Source: Borreliella garinii
GTDB lineage: Bacteria; Spirochaetota; Spirochaetia; Borreliales; Borreliaceae
Direction of reading: 5' to 3'
Length of the DNA: 64,000 nt
Assembly (NCBI RefSeq): GCF_001922545.1
Contig: NZ_CP018744.1
Span: 841,639-905,638, forward strand
The notes beneath the pieces are model-generated. The model did no database searches. It saw only the letters and a program-made list of their open reading frames with translations, and had not been told where the DNA came from. Shown piece after piece: positions 1 through 8,445 of the stretch. Position 1 is the first letter of the stretch, and every line of letters starts with the position of its first letter. Made by a program: the position numbers and the translations under genes.

Positions 1-802
1 AAGGTAGCATTGCTTTTAATCTATAATTTGAATTTCTCATTAGTAATCCCTTTTTTACATTTTCTAGCATATCAGTATCATTAAATCCATCTCCAAAAGC
101 TATGGTTTCGCTTAAATCAATATTGATGGTTTTTAGAACTTCTTTTAATGCATTTCCCTTTGAGACTTTATGATCTACAATTTCTAGTGAATTTGGAGTA
201 GAAAGGTATGTATTTATTTCTCCTTTGTATTTATCTAAAATCATCGCTTCATATTCTATTAAACTTTCTTCTTTGCCGGCTAATATTATTTTTGCAACAT
301 TTTCAAAATTTTCAAGCTCATTAAAGTCTTTAATTTCTTTAATTTTATTGACTGGACTGACTATTTCATGTCTTAAGAGATTAGATTTTTTTCTAAATTT
401 TTGGCATTGGTCAATTGCAATTTTAGTTTTGATATCAATATTTAATTGGTCGTCATATTGATCTGCTTTATGTAAAAAATGAGGTATGTGACTAAACTTT
501 TTGTCTCTTAAATTTAAAATTTTCTTTACCACTTTAGGAGATAAATTATGACTTTTTATTAATTCCCATTCTTGGTTGTAAACTTTTGCTCCGTTTAATG
601 TAATGAAAAATGAAACTTGCAGTTGATCTATTTTTTTTGTAATTTGAATGATTTCATTCTTGCTTCTTCCTGTTGCTATTATGAATTTCTTTTTTTCTTT
701 TGTTAATTTTTTAATTACAAGTTCTGTAAAGGCTCCAATATAGCTTTTTGATAGTAAAAGAGTGCCATCAAGATCAGAGGCAACCGCCTTAATATTTTTC
801 AT
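1..802 (-). CDS. Cof-type HAD-superfamily phosphatase (C-terminus beyond the window)
   Basis: I read this gene directly from the minus strand; it starts at ATG 802-800 and stays open to base 1, so the C-terminus lies outside the window. An AAGGA Shine-Dalgarno precedes the start. The N-terminus carries the HAD motif I nucleophile loop DLDGT (residues 10-14), followed by ATGRS (motif II region) and GDGFND (motif IV), the Cof/YbiV arrangement of a C2-capped sugar-phosphate or nucleotide phosphatase. It is divergent from pepP and corresponds to BB0068. The class is secure; the substrate cannot be told from sequence. Confidence 0.85.
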   Translation of the reverse strand, partial: MKNIKAVASDLDGTLLLSKSYIGAFTELVIKKLTKEKKKFIIATGRSKNEIIQITKKIDQLQVSFFITLNGAKVYNQEWELIKSHNLSPKVVKKILNLRDKKFSHIPHFLHKADQYDDQLNIDIKTKIAIDQCQKFRKKSNLLRHEIVSPVNKIKEIKDFNELENFENVAKIILAGKEESLIEYEAMILDKYKGEINTYLSTPNSLEIVDHKVSKGNALKEVLKTINIDLSETIAFGDGFNDTDMLENVKKGLLMRNSNYRLKAMLP

Positions 803-918
803 ACTTTATCCTTTAGGAGTTAATTTCAAGCTAAATTATATCATATATCAAATAATTTTTTTTTAAATTGATAATTATTTGGTATACTAGTATTAATAGT
901 TATATAAAGGGGATTTTT

Positions 919-2697
919 TTGGATATTAATAAAAGATTAGCTTTACTTAGAGATCATATGAGGAGAAATGGAGTTGATGCTTATTTGGTAACAGGTTATG
1001 ATCCTCATTTTAGCGAATATTCTCATGAAAGGTATGGTGCTCGCAAGTTTATTACAGGTTTTTCTGGCAGCTTTGGCACAGTAATTATAACATTATCCAA
1101 AGCTGTTCTTTTCACGGATGGTAGATATTTTTTACAGGCCGATCAAGAACTTAAGGGAGCTGAAGTTACATTAATAAAGCTTGGAGTAAAAGGATCTCCT
1201 GATATTTTTACGTATATAAATTTAAATTTACAAGAATCAAAGCTTGGAATTTACTCTGATGAGATTAGTATAAAGTTTTATAAAGAGTTGTCTAGAAAAT
1301 GTAAAAATACACATATTGAGGTTTTAAATCAGGATCTAATTGATTTAATTTGGGAATCTAGACCCCAGCTTGAGTTTAGCCATGTAGTTGAATTGATTGA
1401 TACTGAGAAAAATAATAAAAGAGTTGAAAAAATCAAATCTATTTATTTGACCTTAGAAAATAATTTGGCAGATTTTTATGTTATTACTGCTCTTGATGAG
1501 ATTGCTTGGATATTGAATTTAAGAGGTTCAGATGTTAAAGAATCTGCATTGTTTTATTCGTTTCTTTTAATATCTAGAAATAAAGATCAAAAAAACGTTC
1601 TTTTTATTGATACAAAAAAACTTGATTTAAGTGTTAAAGAAGCACTTGAAATTGAAAATTTTGAAATAGAGGCTTATAGCAATTTTTATTGTTATTTGGA
1701 TCGAATAAAACATAAAGGTAAATTTTTTGTTTCATTTTATACTAATGTTAGGGTTTTAAAGCTTCTTGGCGAGAACAATGTCATTTTGGGAGAGAGTATT
1801 ATAGGCGATCTTAAGGCAGTAAAAACTGATTATGAACTTCTCAAGATGAAAGAAGCGCATGTTATTGATGCTATTGGCTTGATTAAATTTTTACATAAGT
1901 TTAAAAGCCTGAGTAAGGCAGAATTAGCTGAGTTAGACGAAATAGACATTGCTGATATGCTTTTGCATTTCAGGAAATTAAATAAAGACTTTTTTAGCTC
2001 TAGCTTTGACTCAATAGTTGGTTTTAAAGAAAATGGAGCTCTTCCGCATTATAAGCCTAAAAGAGGCAAAAAAATCAATGCCAATGGTCTTCTTTTGATT
2101 GATTCTGGTGGTTCTTATTTTGGACTTGGGACTACAGACGTTACAAGAGTTTTTCTAATAGGGAATGCTTCTAGTGAAGAAAAGCATGACTATACTTTGG
2201 TTCTTAAGGCTTTTATTAGTCTTGCTTCTTTAAAGTTCCCATATGGATCTTCAGGGGCTTTTCTTGATGGAATTTGTAGATTGCCGCTTTTAAAAAATGA
2301 ATTGAATTTTATTCATGGCACTGGGCATGGCGTTGGTTTTTTTCTTAATGTTCATGAACTTCCAGTTTCGATTAGTCCTAATTCTAACTATCCTTTTAAA
2401 GGATCCGAGGTGGTTTCAATTGAGCCCGGTCTTTATCGAACATTTAGTCATGGGATAAGGATTGAAAATTTAGTTTTTGTAAAGCAAGCTTTTACAAATG
2501 ACTTTGGAACTTTTTTAGAATTTGAAAATTTAACTCTTATTCCTTTTGAAAAGGAATTGATAGTAAAAGAAATGCTCTCGGAGGACGAGTTAAATTATAT
2601 CAATAATTATCATGAATATGTGTTTTTAACTTTAAAAGAACATTTTAATGATGAAGGGGAGTTGGAATTTTTAGCAAAGCTTACAAGTAGAATATGA
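919..2697 (+). CDS. pepP: Xaa-Pro aminopeptidase (aminopeptidase P)
   Basis: A cytosolic M24-family metallopeptidase that removes an N-terminal residue preceding proline. Two creatinase-like N-terminal domains (about residues 1-290) precede a pita-bread catalytic domain. Expected metal ligands are visible: DSGG and DVTR for the Asp pair, HGTGHGVG for His, EPGLY and the final GIRIEN for Glu. I chose the TTG at 919 because AAAGGGG lies just upstream and the protein then begins MDINKRLALL; the longer reading from 868 overlaps a probable -10 (TATACT, 883-888). Its stop overlaps the next start by 4 bases, implying coupling with BB0066, def and fmt. It matches BB0067. Confidence 0.92.
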   Translation: MDINKRLALLRDHMRRNGVDAYLVTGYDPHFSEYSHERYGARKFITGFSGSFGTVIITLSKAVLFTDGRYFLQADQELKGAEVTLIKLGVKGSPDIFTYINLNLQESKLGIYSDEISIKFYKELSRKCKNTHIEVLNQDLIDLIWESRPQLEFSHVVELIDTEKNNKRVEKIKSIYLTLENNLADFYVITALDEIAWILNLRGSDVKESALFYSFLLISRNKDQKNVLFIDTKKLDLSVKEALEIENFEIEAYSNFYCYLDRIKHKGKFFVSFYTNVRVLKLLGENNVILGESIIGDLKAVKTDYELLKMKEAHVIDAIGLIKFLHKFKSLSKAELAELDEIDIADMLLHFRKLNKDFFSSSFDSIVGFKENGALPHYKPKRGKKINANGLLLIDSGGSYFGLGTTDVTRVFLIGNASSEEKHDYTLVLKAFISLASLKFPYGSSGAFLDGICRLPLLKNELNFIHGTGHGVGFFLNVHELPVSISPNSNYPFKGSEVVSIEPGLYRTFSHGIRIENLVFVKQAFTNDFGTFLEFENLTLIPFEKELIVKEMLSEDELNYINNYHEYVFLTLKEHFNDEGELEFLAKLTSRI

Positions 2698-3380
2698 GAT
2701 TTGTAATTGCATTTTTAATGATTTTAAATCAAGGATTTTCAGGCTTGTTTTCTTTTCCGGAAGATATTATTTTTGAGAGTTCTTATGAGATTGCAATTAA
2801 AAAAGCTCAAAAATTGGATAAAAATGTTTTAATTTTGGTTGGTAGAGATATTAAAGAAAATCTAATAAAAGATTTTTTAAATTCTTTTAGAAATGATAAA
2901 ATTATTCACACGGTATCTAGAAAAAATGTTTTTTTAGTTATCGATAAGGATAATGAAATTTTTAATAAAATTAATTTACAAAAAAGCCCAACTATTTTTT
3001 TTGTAGATTCTAAAAATGAGCAAATAAAAGCCGCTTATGTGGGAACTGTTTTAAGTGGTGTTCAATTCGATAAGGATTTTCTAAACTATGTTATGGGGAC
3101 TATCAAATCAACAAGTGTTATAAAAAAGCAAAAAAATTATGAAATCAATACTATTAATGAGAAGATCTTTTTTTACAAAACATTAAAAGGTGATTGGCGA
3201 TTAAAGCTTGAGGGTAAAGACAGAAAGCTTGTTCTTTTTGATACAGATCTTAAAGAATTTTTAGTTTTTAAAGATATTGATGAAAACAAGCTTTATGCTA
3301 TTCCTAAGTCTAGGATTGGTAATATTTATTTTTCATTATTGGGAAATGAGGAATGGAAGCTTTTTGGAAAAATCAAATAA
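2694..3380 (+). CDS. Exported thioredoxin-fold protein without a CxxC motif
   Basis: A 228-residue protein whose hydrophobic N-terminus (about residues 1-20, ending near FSFPE) looks like a signal peptide. Residues 35-125 resemble a thioredoxin fold: a helix-strand start (DKNVLILVG), a cis-proline element (KSPTIFFVD) and a following helix. No CxxC pair is present, so redox catalysis is not expected. The C-terminal 90 residues are unassigned. ATG overlaps the pepP stop (ATGA) and def follows after 33 bases. B31 order BB0066. Fold assignment is inference from pattern; function unknown. Confidence 0.7.
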   Translation: MRFVIAFLMILNQGFSGLFSFPEDIIFESSYEIAIKKAQKLDKNVLILVGRDIKENLIKDFLNSFRNDKIIHTVSRKNVFLVIDKDNEIFNKINLQKSPTIFFVDSKNEQIKAAYVGTVLSGVQFDKDFLNYVMGTIKSTSVIKKQKNYEINTINEKIFFYKTLKGDWRLKLEGKDRKLVLFDTDLKEFLVFKDIDENKLYAIPKSRIGNIYFSLLGNEEWKLFGKIK

Positions 3381-3413
3381 GTGTCTTTTTTGTTTGAGGG
3401 GGGATGAATTTTT

Positions 3414-3911
3414 ATGGAAATGGTATTTTATCCTAATGATTTGCTTCGTGTTAAGACAAAACAAATTGATAATATTGATAATAAGATTAGGGATTATGCA
3501 AAAAAGATGATAGAATTGATGGATATTAGTGGTGGAGTGGGACTTGCTGCTCCTCAGGTAGGCCTTGATTTGTCACTTTTTGTAGTTAGAGAGAATCGAA
3601 TGGCAAAGCCTTTGGTTTTTATTAATCCTTCAATAATAGAAACTTCTTATGAGCTTAATTCTTATAAAGAAGGATGTTTAAGTATACCAGGGGTTTATTA
3701 TGATTTAATGAGACCTAAGGGTATTGTGGTAAATTTTTATGATGAGAATGGAAAATCTTTTACTATAGAAGATTCTGATTTTTTGGCAAGAATTATTCAA
3801 CATGAAATGGACCATTTGAATGGAATTCTTTTTATTGATTATTACGAAGAAAGGATCAAAAATAAATTGTTAAAGCCTTATATGAAAGAAAGGGGTCTTA
3901 ATACAAAATGA
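3414..3911 (+). CDS. def: Peptide deformylase
   Basis: Removes the formyl group from the N-terminal Met of nascent proteins. All three family motifs are present: GVGLAAPQ (motif 1), EGCLS with the metal-binding Cys (motif 2) and QHEMDH with the two His ligands and catalytic Glu (motif 3). The 165-residue length is normal. GAGGGGGGA lies about 10 bases before ATG 3414. It overlaps fmt by 4 bases, the classic def-fmt pair which makes and then removes the initiator formyl group. Confidence 0.96.
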   Translation: MEMVFYPNDLLRVKTKQIDNIDNKIRDYAKKMIELMDISGGVGLAAPQVGLDLSLFVVRENRMAKPLVFINPSIIETSYELNSYKEGCLSIPGVYYDLMRPKGIVVNFYDENGKSFTIEDSDFLARIIQHEMDHLNGILFIDYYEERIKNKLLKPYMKERGLNTK

Positions 3912-4855
3912 AAATATTTTTTGTAAGCTCTTCTTCTATTGCTTTAGAAGTTTTTAAGGAGATTTTAAGGCATTATGAAGTGGTGGGGGTTTTAACCCTG
4001 CCCGATAAACCTAAAGGCAGAGGACAAAAGTTAAGTCAAAATGTAATAAAGGTGGAGGCTATTGCTAAAGATATCAAGGTTTTTGATCCCTTGATTCTTG
4101 ATAACAATACATTAAATTCAATTAGAGATTTGAATCCGGATTTAATGTTGGTTTTTTCTTATGGCAAGATATTTAAAAAAGAATTTTTAGATATCTTCCC
4201 AATGGGATGTATTAATGTTCATCCTTCTCTTTTGCCTAAATATAGAGGTGTTTCTCCTATTCAATCTGCAATTTTAAATGGTGATTGTGTTAGCGGTATT
4301 ACTATTCAGAGTATGGCTTTAGAAATGGATAGTGGCAATATTTTAGTGCAAAAAAATTTTAAAATAAGATCTTATGATACAAGTTATGATATTTCAAAGC
4401 TTGTATCAAGCCTTAGTCCAAGCCTTGTTTTAGAAGCTTTGGAAAAAATTAGTAATGGGTTTTTAGGAATTCCTCAAAAATCGAGCGAAGCTACCTTTTG
4501 TTTTTTTTTAAAAAAAGAATTGGGCTTTATAGACTTTAATTTAAGTGCATTTGAGATTAAAAACAGAATTAATGCATGTAATCCTTGGCCACTTGTAAGA
4601 GCTAAGCTTGATTGTAGTGACATTATTTTTCATCGTGCTGATTTTTGGGAAATAGATTTATATAAAGAGAGAAAAGTAGGAGAAATTGTTGATTTTGATC
4701 CCGAAAGAGGATTATTTGTTAATACTGGTAAAGGAATTCTTTTGCTCTTAGAAGTTCAAAGGCCTGGAAGAAGAGTTTTAGATTTTAAGTCTTTTTATAA
4801 TGGAAGTAGGCAACTAATAGGACAAGTGTTTTCTTCAGTAGGAGGGATATATTAG
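3908..4855 (+). CDS. fmt: Methionyl-tRNA formyltransferase
   Basis: Transfers a formyl group from 10-formyl-tetrahydrofolate to Met-tRNAi. The N-terminal Rossmann formyltransferase domain contains HPSLLPKYRG, with the catalytic-loop residues of the family; the C-terminal tRNA-binding domain begins near residue 205. The length of 315 residues is typical. ATG overlaps the def stop by 4 bases, so translation is probably coupled. folD later in this window makes the folate donor, so the pathway is partly local. Confidence 0.95.
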   Translation: MKIFFVSSSSIALEVFKEILRHYEVVGVLTLPDKPKGRGQKLSQNVIKVEAIAKDIKVFDPLILDNNTLNSIRDLNPDLMLVFSYGKIFKKEFLDIFPMGCINVHPSLLPKYRGVSPIQSAILNGDCVSGITIQSMALEMDSGNILVQKNFKIRSYDTSYDISKLVSSLSPSLVLEALEKISNGFLGIPQKSSEATFCFFLKKELGFIDFNLSAFEIKNRINACNPWPLVRAKLDCSDIIFHRADFWEIDLYKERKVGEIVDFDPERGLFVNTGKGILLLLEVQRPGRRVLDFKSFYNGSRQLIGQVFSSVGGIY

Positions 4856-4904
4856 TTTTAATAATAATGACAATTTAGAAAATAAATTTTCCAATGGAGA
4901 GGAA

Positions 4905-5912
4905 TTGTTTAAAGATAAAATATATTCCCCTCAGAGTGGCGAAAATTGCAATAATGAAGTATTAATTTTGCCTAAAGCTACAACCAGGGCATTGCTTTTA
5001 GTTATTTTTGGATCTTTAATTGTTTCTTTTGCAATTTTTTTTATGGTTTTGGAAAATAAAGAGATTGCAGTTGTTCCAAATCTTTATTCTCTTACTCTTG
5101 AAGATGCTATTATTGAATTGCAGAGAAAAGAGTTAATTCCGCATATTGAATTTAAATTTTCTTCAAGTGCTCTTGACAAAGGAAAAGTGATAGAGCAGGG
5201 TCCAAAACCAGGAACTGTTTTAAGACATAATAATAAGGTTATAATTTTCATTAGCAAAGGAGCTATAATAAACAGAGTTGATAGCTTTATTGGCAAAAAC
5301 ATTGATGATGTTATTATCAATTTAAAGGCCAATTCTTTTGATAATTCTAAATTACTTTACCACATTGTTAAACCTCTTGAGGTTGAGAGTGAATTGCCAA
5401 AAGGAATAATAATTCGTCAGAATCCATCACCGGGGAGTCAAATATCAAGTTTAACAGATCTTCAATTTTTAATTAGTAAGGGTAAAGATCATTTAGACAA
5501 ACATATTAAAAATTATATTGGAATTTATTATAAAGATGCGATTGCGTCTCTTCTGAATGATGGCATTAGCTTTGACCTTGATTTGGCAAATACGGGCGAT
5601 TTTGGAAATGTTGTTTTTCAGTCTATTCCATCTGGAACCAAAATAAATGAATCAGATAAAATTTTAATTACTATTGCAAAGCCCAAGGTTGACAATAAAA
5701 TTGTTTTTGGAATTTTAACTTATAAATTAAGACAGCATCCATCTTATGTTGATATATCTGTTAGATTAAAAGGCTTGGATGGTGAAAATTCTTTGATTTA
5801 TTCTTTTAAGTCAAAAGGAGGTCTGATTAAATTGCCTTATGAGGTCTACAAAGGCTCTATTATTGAACTTTATATATATGATAAGCTTATAAATCAAACA
5901 GTTATAAATTGA
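4905..5912 (+). CDS. Membrane-anchored protein with three PASTA repeats
   Basis: One transmembrane helix (about residues 28-48) is followed by three consecutive PASTA-like modules (about 55-125, 126-195, 196-265), each with a VPNL-type start or a GKV..Q.P.PG-type core, then a C-terminal beta-rich tail. PASTA modules bind peptidoglycan or lipid II muropeptides, but no kinase domain is attached. The TTG at 4905 has GGAG upstream, yet the frame stays open back to an ATT codon at 4851 sitting just after AGGAGGGA, so the real N-terminus may be 18 residues longer. B31 order BB0063, directly after fmt. Confidence 0.8.
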   Translation: MFKDKIYSPQSGENCNNEVLILPKATTRALLLVIFGSLIVSFAIFFMVLENKEIAVVPNLYSLTLEDAIIELQRKELIPHIEFKFSSSALDKGKVIEQGPKPGTVLRHNNKVIIFISKGAIINRVDSFIGKNIDDVIINLKANSFDNSKLLYHIVKPLEVESELPKGIIIRQNPSPGSQISSLTDLQFLISKGKDHLDKHIKNYIGIYYKDAIASLLNDGISFDLDLANTGDFGNVVFQSIPSGTKINESDKILITIAKPKVDNKIVFGILTYKLRQHPSYVDISVRLKGLDGENSLIYSFKSKGGLIKLPYEVYKGSIIELYIYDKLINQTVIN

Positions 5913-5963
5913 TTGTGTTTAAATGGATTGACTTAAAGTAATAAAAAAACTTCTAACATAAAA

Positions 5964-6680
5964 TCACACATTAATTAGTTTTGATGCAGTAATAATAGAT
6001 GCAGCAATTATGGCTGTTTCTGTTCTTAGGATGTTTGATGATATGTTGCAAGAGGAAAAATTATATTGCGTTATTAATTGTTTCTCTTTTTCTGTAAACC
6101 CTCTCTCGGGTCCCACAATAATGGTTGCATTGTTTACTTGCTCTATGTCAATTAATTTTTTTTTACTATCTTTTTCAAGCAATATTTTTATTTCAAAATT
6201 TTCTTGTTTAATATATTTAAGGCTTTCCTTTAAATTTTTCATAATTTTTATTTTTGGCAAATATGTCACTCCCCCTTGCATTGCTCCGGCTATTAAATGT
6301 TTTTCGTAATCATTATTTTTAAATATTTTAGAATTTAAATATGATTTTTCAGTAAGCTCGGTGTTAAAAAAAATTATTTCGTATATTCCAATACTAGCAA
6401 GTTCTTTTATGATTCTTCTGGCAACAATTGGTCTTATCATTCCAATTAGTACATTTAATTTTTTGAGTTTATTAGATTCTCCTATTTTAAAGATTTTCTT
6501 GAAAAATAGTTTTTTATCTTTTTTGTAAATGCAATGGTAAATGTTTTTTTCTCCAAGAATGCCAAATTTGAATTTGTCGTTATCTTTTAATTTTAAGATT
6601 TTAACAAGATGTTCTGCTCTGGTGTCATTTAGTGAAATTCCTGTTTTAAATTCATTAAAAGTTATTAACATTAGATTCAT
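5964..6680 (-). CDS. rsmE: 16S rRNA (uridine-1498 N3) methyltransferase
   Basis: A SPOUT (trefoil-knot) methyltransferase that modifies U1498 of 16S rRNA. The knot signatures are clear: IIVGPERGFTEKE and NILRTETA, the SAM-binding pieces of RsmE. At 238 residues it is full length. ATG 6680 is preferred because AAGGA sits 10 bases upstream, whereas the internal ATG at 6671 has none. It is convergent with the PASTA gene and divergent from trxA. B31 order BB0062. Confidence 0.93.
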   Translation of the reverse strand: MNLMLITFNEFKTGISLNDTRAEHLVKILKLKDNDKFKFGILGEKNIYHCIYKKDKKLFFKKIFKIGESNKLKKLNVLIGMIRPIVARRIIKELASIGIYEIIFFNTELTEKSYLNSKIFKNNDYEKHLIAGAMQGGVTYLPKIKIMKNLKESLKYIKQENFEIKILLEKDSKKKLIDIEQVNNATIIVGPERGFTEKEKQLITQYNFSSCNISSNILRTETAIIAASIITASKLINV

Positions 6681-6714
6681 TTCTTATAATTCCTTATTAT
6701 TAATATTGTATTTG

Positions 6715-6723
6715 TGATATAAT
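6715..6723 (+). promoter_or_regulatory. Extended -10 promoter element for trxA
   Basis: TGATATAAT is a perfect extended -10 (TG, one base, TATAAT) 30 bases before the trxA ATG. No good -35 is visible, which is tolerated by extended -10 promoters. Confidence 0.6.
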
Positions 6724-6752
6724 TTTAGTCGATAGGGGGGCATGTATAATAT

Positions 6753-7106
6753 ATGGCTATTTCTTTAACCAAAGAAGATTTTGTTGCTAAAGTTTTTGAT
6801 TATAAGAATAATAAAGAGTGGAGTTTTAGAGGCAAGAGGCCTGCAATAATTGATTTTTATGCTGATTGGTGTGGTCCATGTAAAATGCTTTCTCCGATTT
6901 TTGAAAAACTTTCAAAAAAGTATGAGAATAGAATTGATTTTTACAAAGTAGATACAGATAAAGAGCAAGATGTTGCTTCTGTGTTTGGAATTAAAAGTCT
7001 TCCAACTATTCTTTTTATTCCTGTTGATGGCAAACCAAAGGTTTCTGTTGGCTTTTTACAAGAAGATGCTTTTGAAAATATAATTAAGGATTTTTTTGGT
7101 TTTTAG
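6753..7106 (+). CDS. trxA: Thioredoxin
   Basis: A small cytosolic dithiol-disulfide oxidoreductase. The active site WCGPCK lies at about residues 40-45 and the cis-proline loop is SLPT. The 117-residue length is normal with a slightly long N-terminus. A G-rich Shine-Dalgarno (AGGGGGG, 6734-6740) sits unusually far (12 bases) from ATG 6753; no in-frame alternative start is closer. It has its own extended -10 promoter and is separated from ybeY by an AATT repeat tract. Confidence 0.95.
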   Translation: MAISLTKEDFVAKVFDYKNNKEWSFRGKRPAIIDFYADWCGPCKMLSPIFEKLSKKYENRIDFYKVDTDKEQDVASVFGIKSLPTILFIPVDGKPKVSVGFLQEDAFENIIKDFFGF

Positions 7107-7122
7107 TTTGCAAAATAAAATA

Positions 7123-7146
7123 AATTAATTAATTAATTAATTAATT
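7123..7146. repeat. Tetranucleotide repeat, six copies of AATT
   Basis: Six perfect tandem AATT units lie in the trxA-ybeY spacer, 17 bases after the trxA stop. The tract is its own reverse complement, so it could form a weak cruciform or vary in copy number by slippage. Confidence 0.95.
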
Positions 7147-7206
7147 GCTATAACTATTAATTTGTTTTTGTAAGTTATATATGGATTATTCTAGGGTATA
7201 GTTAAT

Positions 7207-7665
7207 TTGTCGAAATCTGATTTGAATTTATTGGTAGAAAATATTAAATTTGAACATCTTAGTGTTTTTCATGATTTTATTTTATCTGTTTTAAATACTC
7301 TTTCTATTGTTGATTTTGAACTTTCGGTGATTCTTTGTGATAATGTTTATATACAAAAATTGAACAATAAATTTAGAAACAAGAACGAGCCAACCGATGT
7401 TCTTTCTTTTAATTATAATGAACCTAACGAAGATTTGGTTGATGGTATAAATTATAAAATACAAGGAGATATTATAATATCTTTTGAATATTTAAAATTT
7501 AGTGCTCAAGAGTTTAATGTTGAAATTTATGAAGAACTTCAACGTGTCACTATTCATGGGATTTTACATTTAATGGGACATAATCATGAAACTAATGATT
7601 TTCAAAAGGAAGGTATGTTGATTCTTCAAGAAAATGTCTTAAGAAAAAATAAAAGGATATTTTAG
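7207..7665 (+). CDS. ybeY: Endoribonuclease YbeY (rRNA maturation)
   Basis: A zinc-dependent RNase acting in 16S rRNA 3'-end maturation and ribosome quality control. The metal site [12 protein letters not shown] fits the family pattern HGxLHLxGxxH with three His ligands. The best start is TTG 7207; the Shine-Dalgarno is weak (TAGGG). It ends one base before the CorC-like gene starts, so the two are probably cotranslated, as is common in bacteria. B31 order BB0060. Confidence 0.92.
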   Translation: MSKSDLNLLVENIKFEHLSVFHDFILSVLNTLSIVDFELSVILCDNVYIQKLNNKFRNKNEPTDVLSFNYNEPNEDLVDGINYKIQGDIIISFEYLKFSAQEFNVEIYEELQRVTIHGILHLMGHNHETNDFQKEGMLILQENVLRKNKRIF

Positions 7666-8445
7666 ATGTTGGGATTTTTTAATTTTAAAAACAAAAAGAA
7701 GAAAAAAGGAAGCCCAAAAAATGATCTTGAAGATAAGTCGAATATTGAAACTTCTTTGATAAAAAATTTTAATGCTCTTAAAGAGACTATTGTAAAAGAG
7801 ATTATGGTTCCTAGGATAGGGGTTATATTTGTTGATTATGCTAAGAGTAAGGACGAGCTTTTAAAGGTTGTGACATCTAGCAGTCATTCGAGATTTCCTG
7901 TTTATCATGCTACTATTGACAATATTGTTGGGATAATTCATACAAGAGATGTACTATTGCATATGTGTAAAAAAGATTTCTATGAAATAGATTTAAAAGA
8001 TATTATGCGAAAGGTTATGTTTGTCCCTGAAAGCAAAAAAACAGACTCTCTTTTAAAAGAATTTCAAGAAAATCACGTTCATATTGCAATTGTAGTTGAT
8101 GAGTATGGTGGTGTTTCAGGGCTTGTAACTCTTGAAGATATTCTAGAAGAGATAGTGGGCGACATTCAGGATGAATTTGACAATGAGCTTGATGAAATAG
8201 TTCGTCTTGATGATGGATCTTATCTTTGTGATGCGAGAATTTTGATAGAGGATTTAAATGAGAAGCTTAATTTAAATTTACCAAATGGAGACTTTGATAC
8301 TCTTGGCGGTTTCGTTTATGATCTTTTTGGGAGGATTCCTTTGAAAAATGAAAAGGTTGAATACAATAATTTAGTTTTTTCGATTAAAAACATGCATCAA
8401 AGAAATATTAAGGTGATAAAGATTTCCGAGAAGGAAGGCTTATGA
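7666..8445 (+). CDS. tlyC: CBS-pair and CorC/HlyC-domain protein (TlyC-like)
   Basis: Residues about 40-165 form two CBS domains (RIGVIFVD..., and HVHIAIVVDEYGGVSGLVTLED split across the second), and residues 170-255 form the CorC_HlyC domain (DGSYLCDARI...LGGFVYDLFGRIP). The transmembrane DUF21 module found in full CorC transporters is absent, so the protein should be soluble. The orthologue has been annotated as haemolysin TlyC; a role in Mg/Co efflux or adenosine-nucleotide sensing is equally possible. It abuts ybeY and overlaps the TPR gene by 4 bases. B31 order BB0059. Confidence 0.85.
   Translation: MLGFFNFKNKKKKKGSPKNDLEDKSNIETSLIKNFNALKETIVKEIMVPRIGVIFVDYAKSKDELLKVVTSSSHSRFPVYHATIDNIVGIIHTRDVLLHMCKKDFYEIDLKDIMRKVMFVPESKKTDSLLKEFQENHVHIAIVVDEYGGVSGLVTLEDILEEIVGDIQDEFDNELDEIVRLDDGSYLCDARILIEDLNEKLNLNLPNGDFDTLGGFVYDLFGRIPLKNEKVEYNNLVFSIKNMHQRNIKVIKISEKEGL

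Noticed and set aside
868..918. Longer N-terminus for pepP
   Set aside because: It covers a probable -10 (TATACT) and lacks a ribosome site; TTG 919 has AAAGGGG and gives the normal family start.
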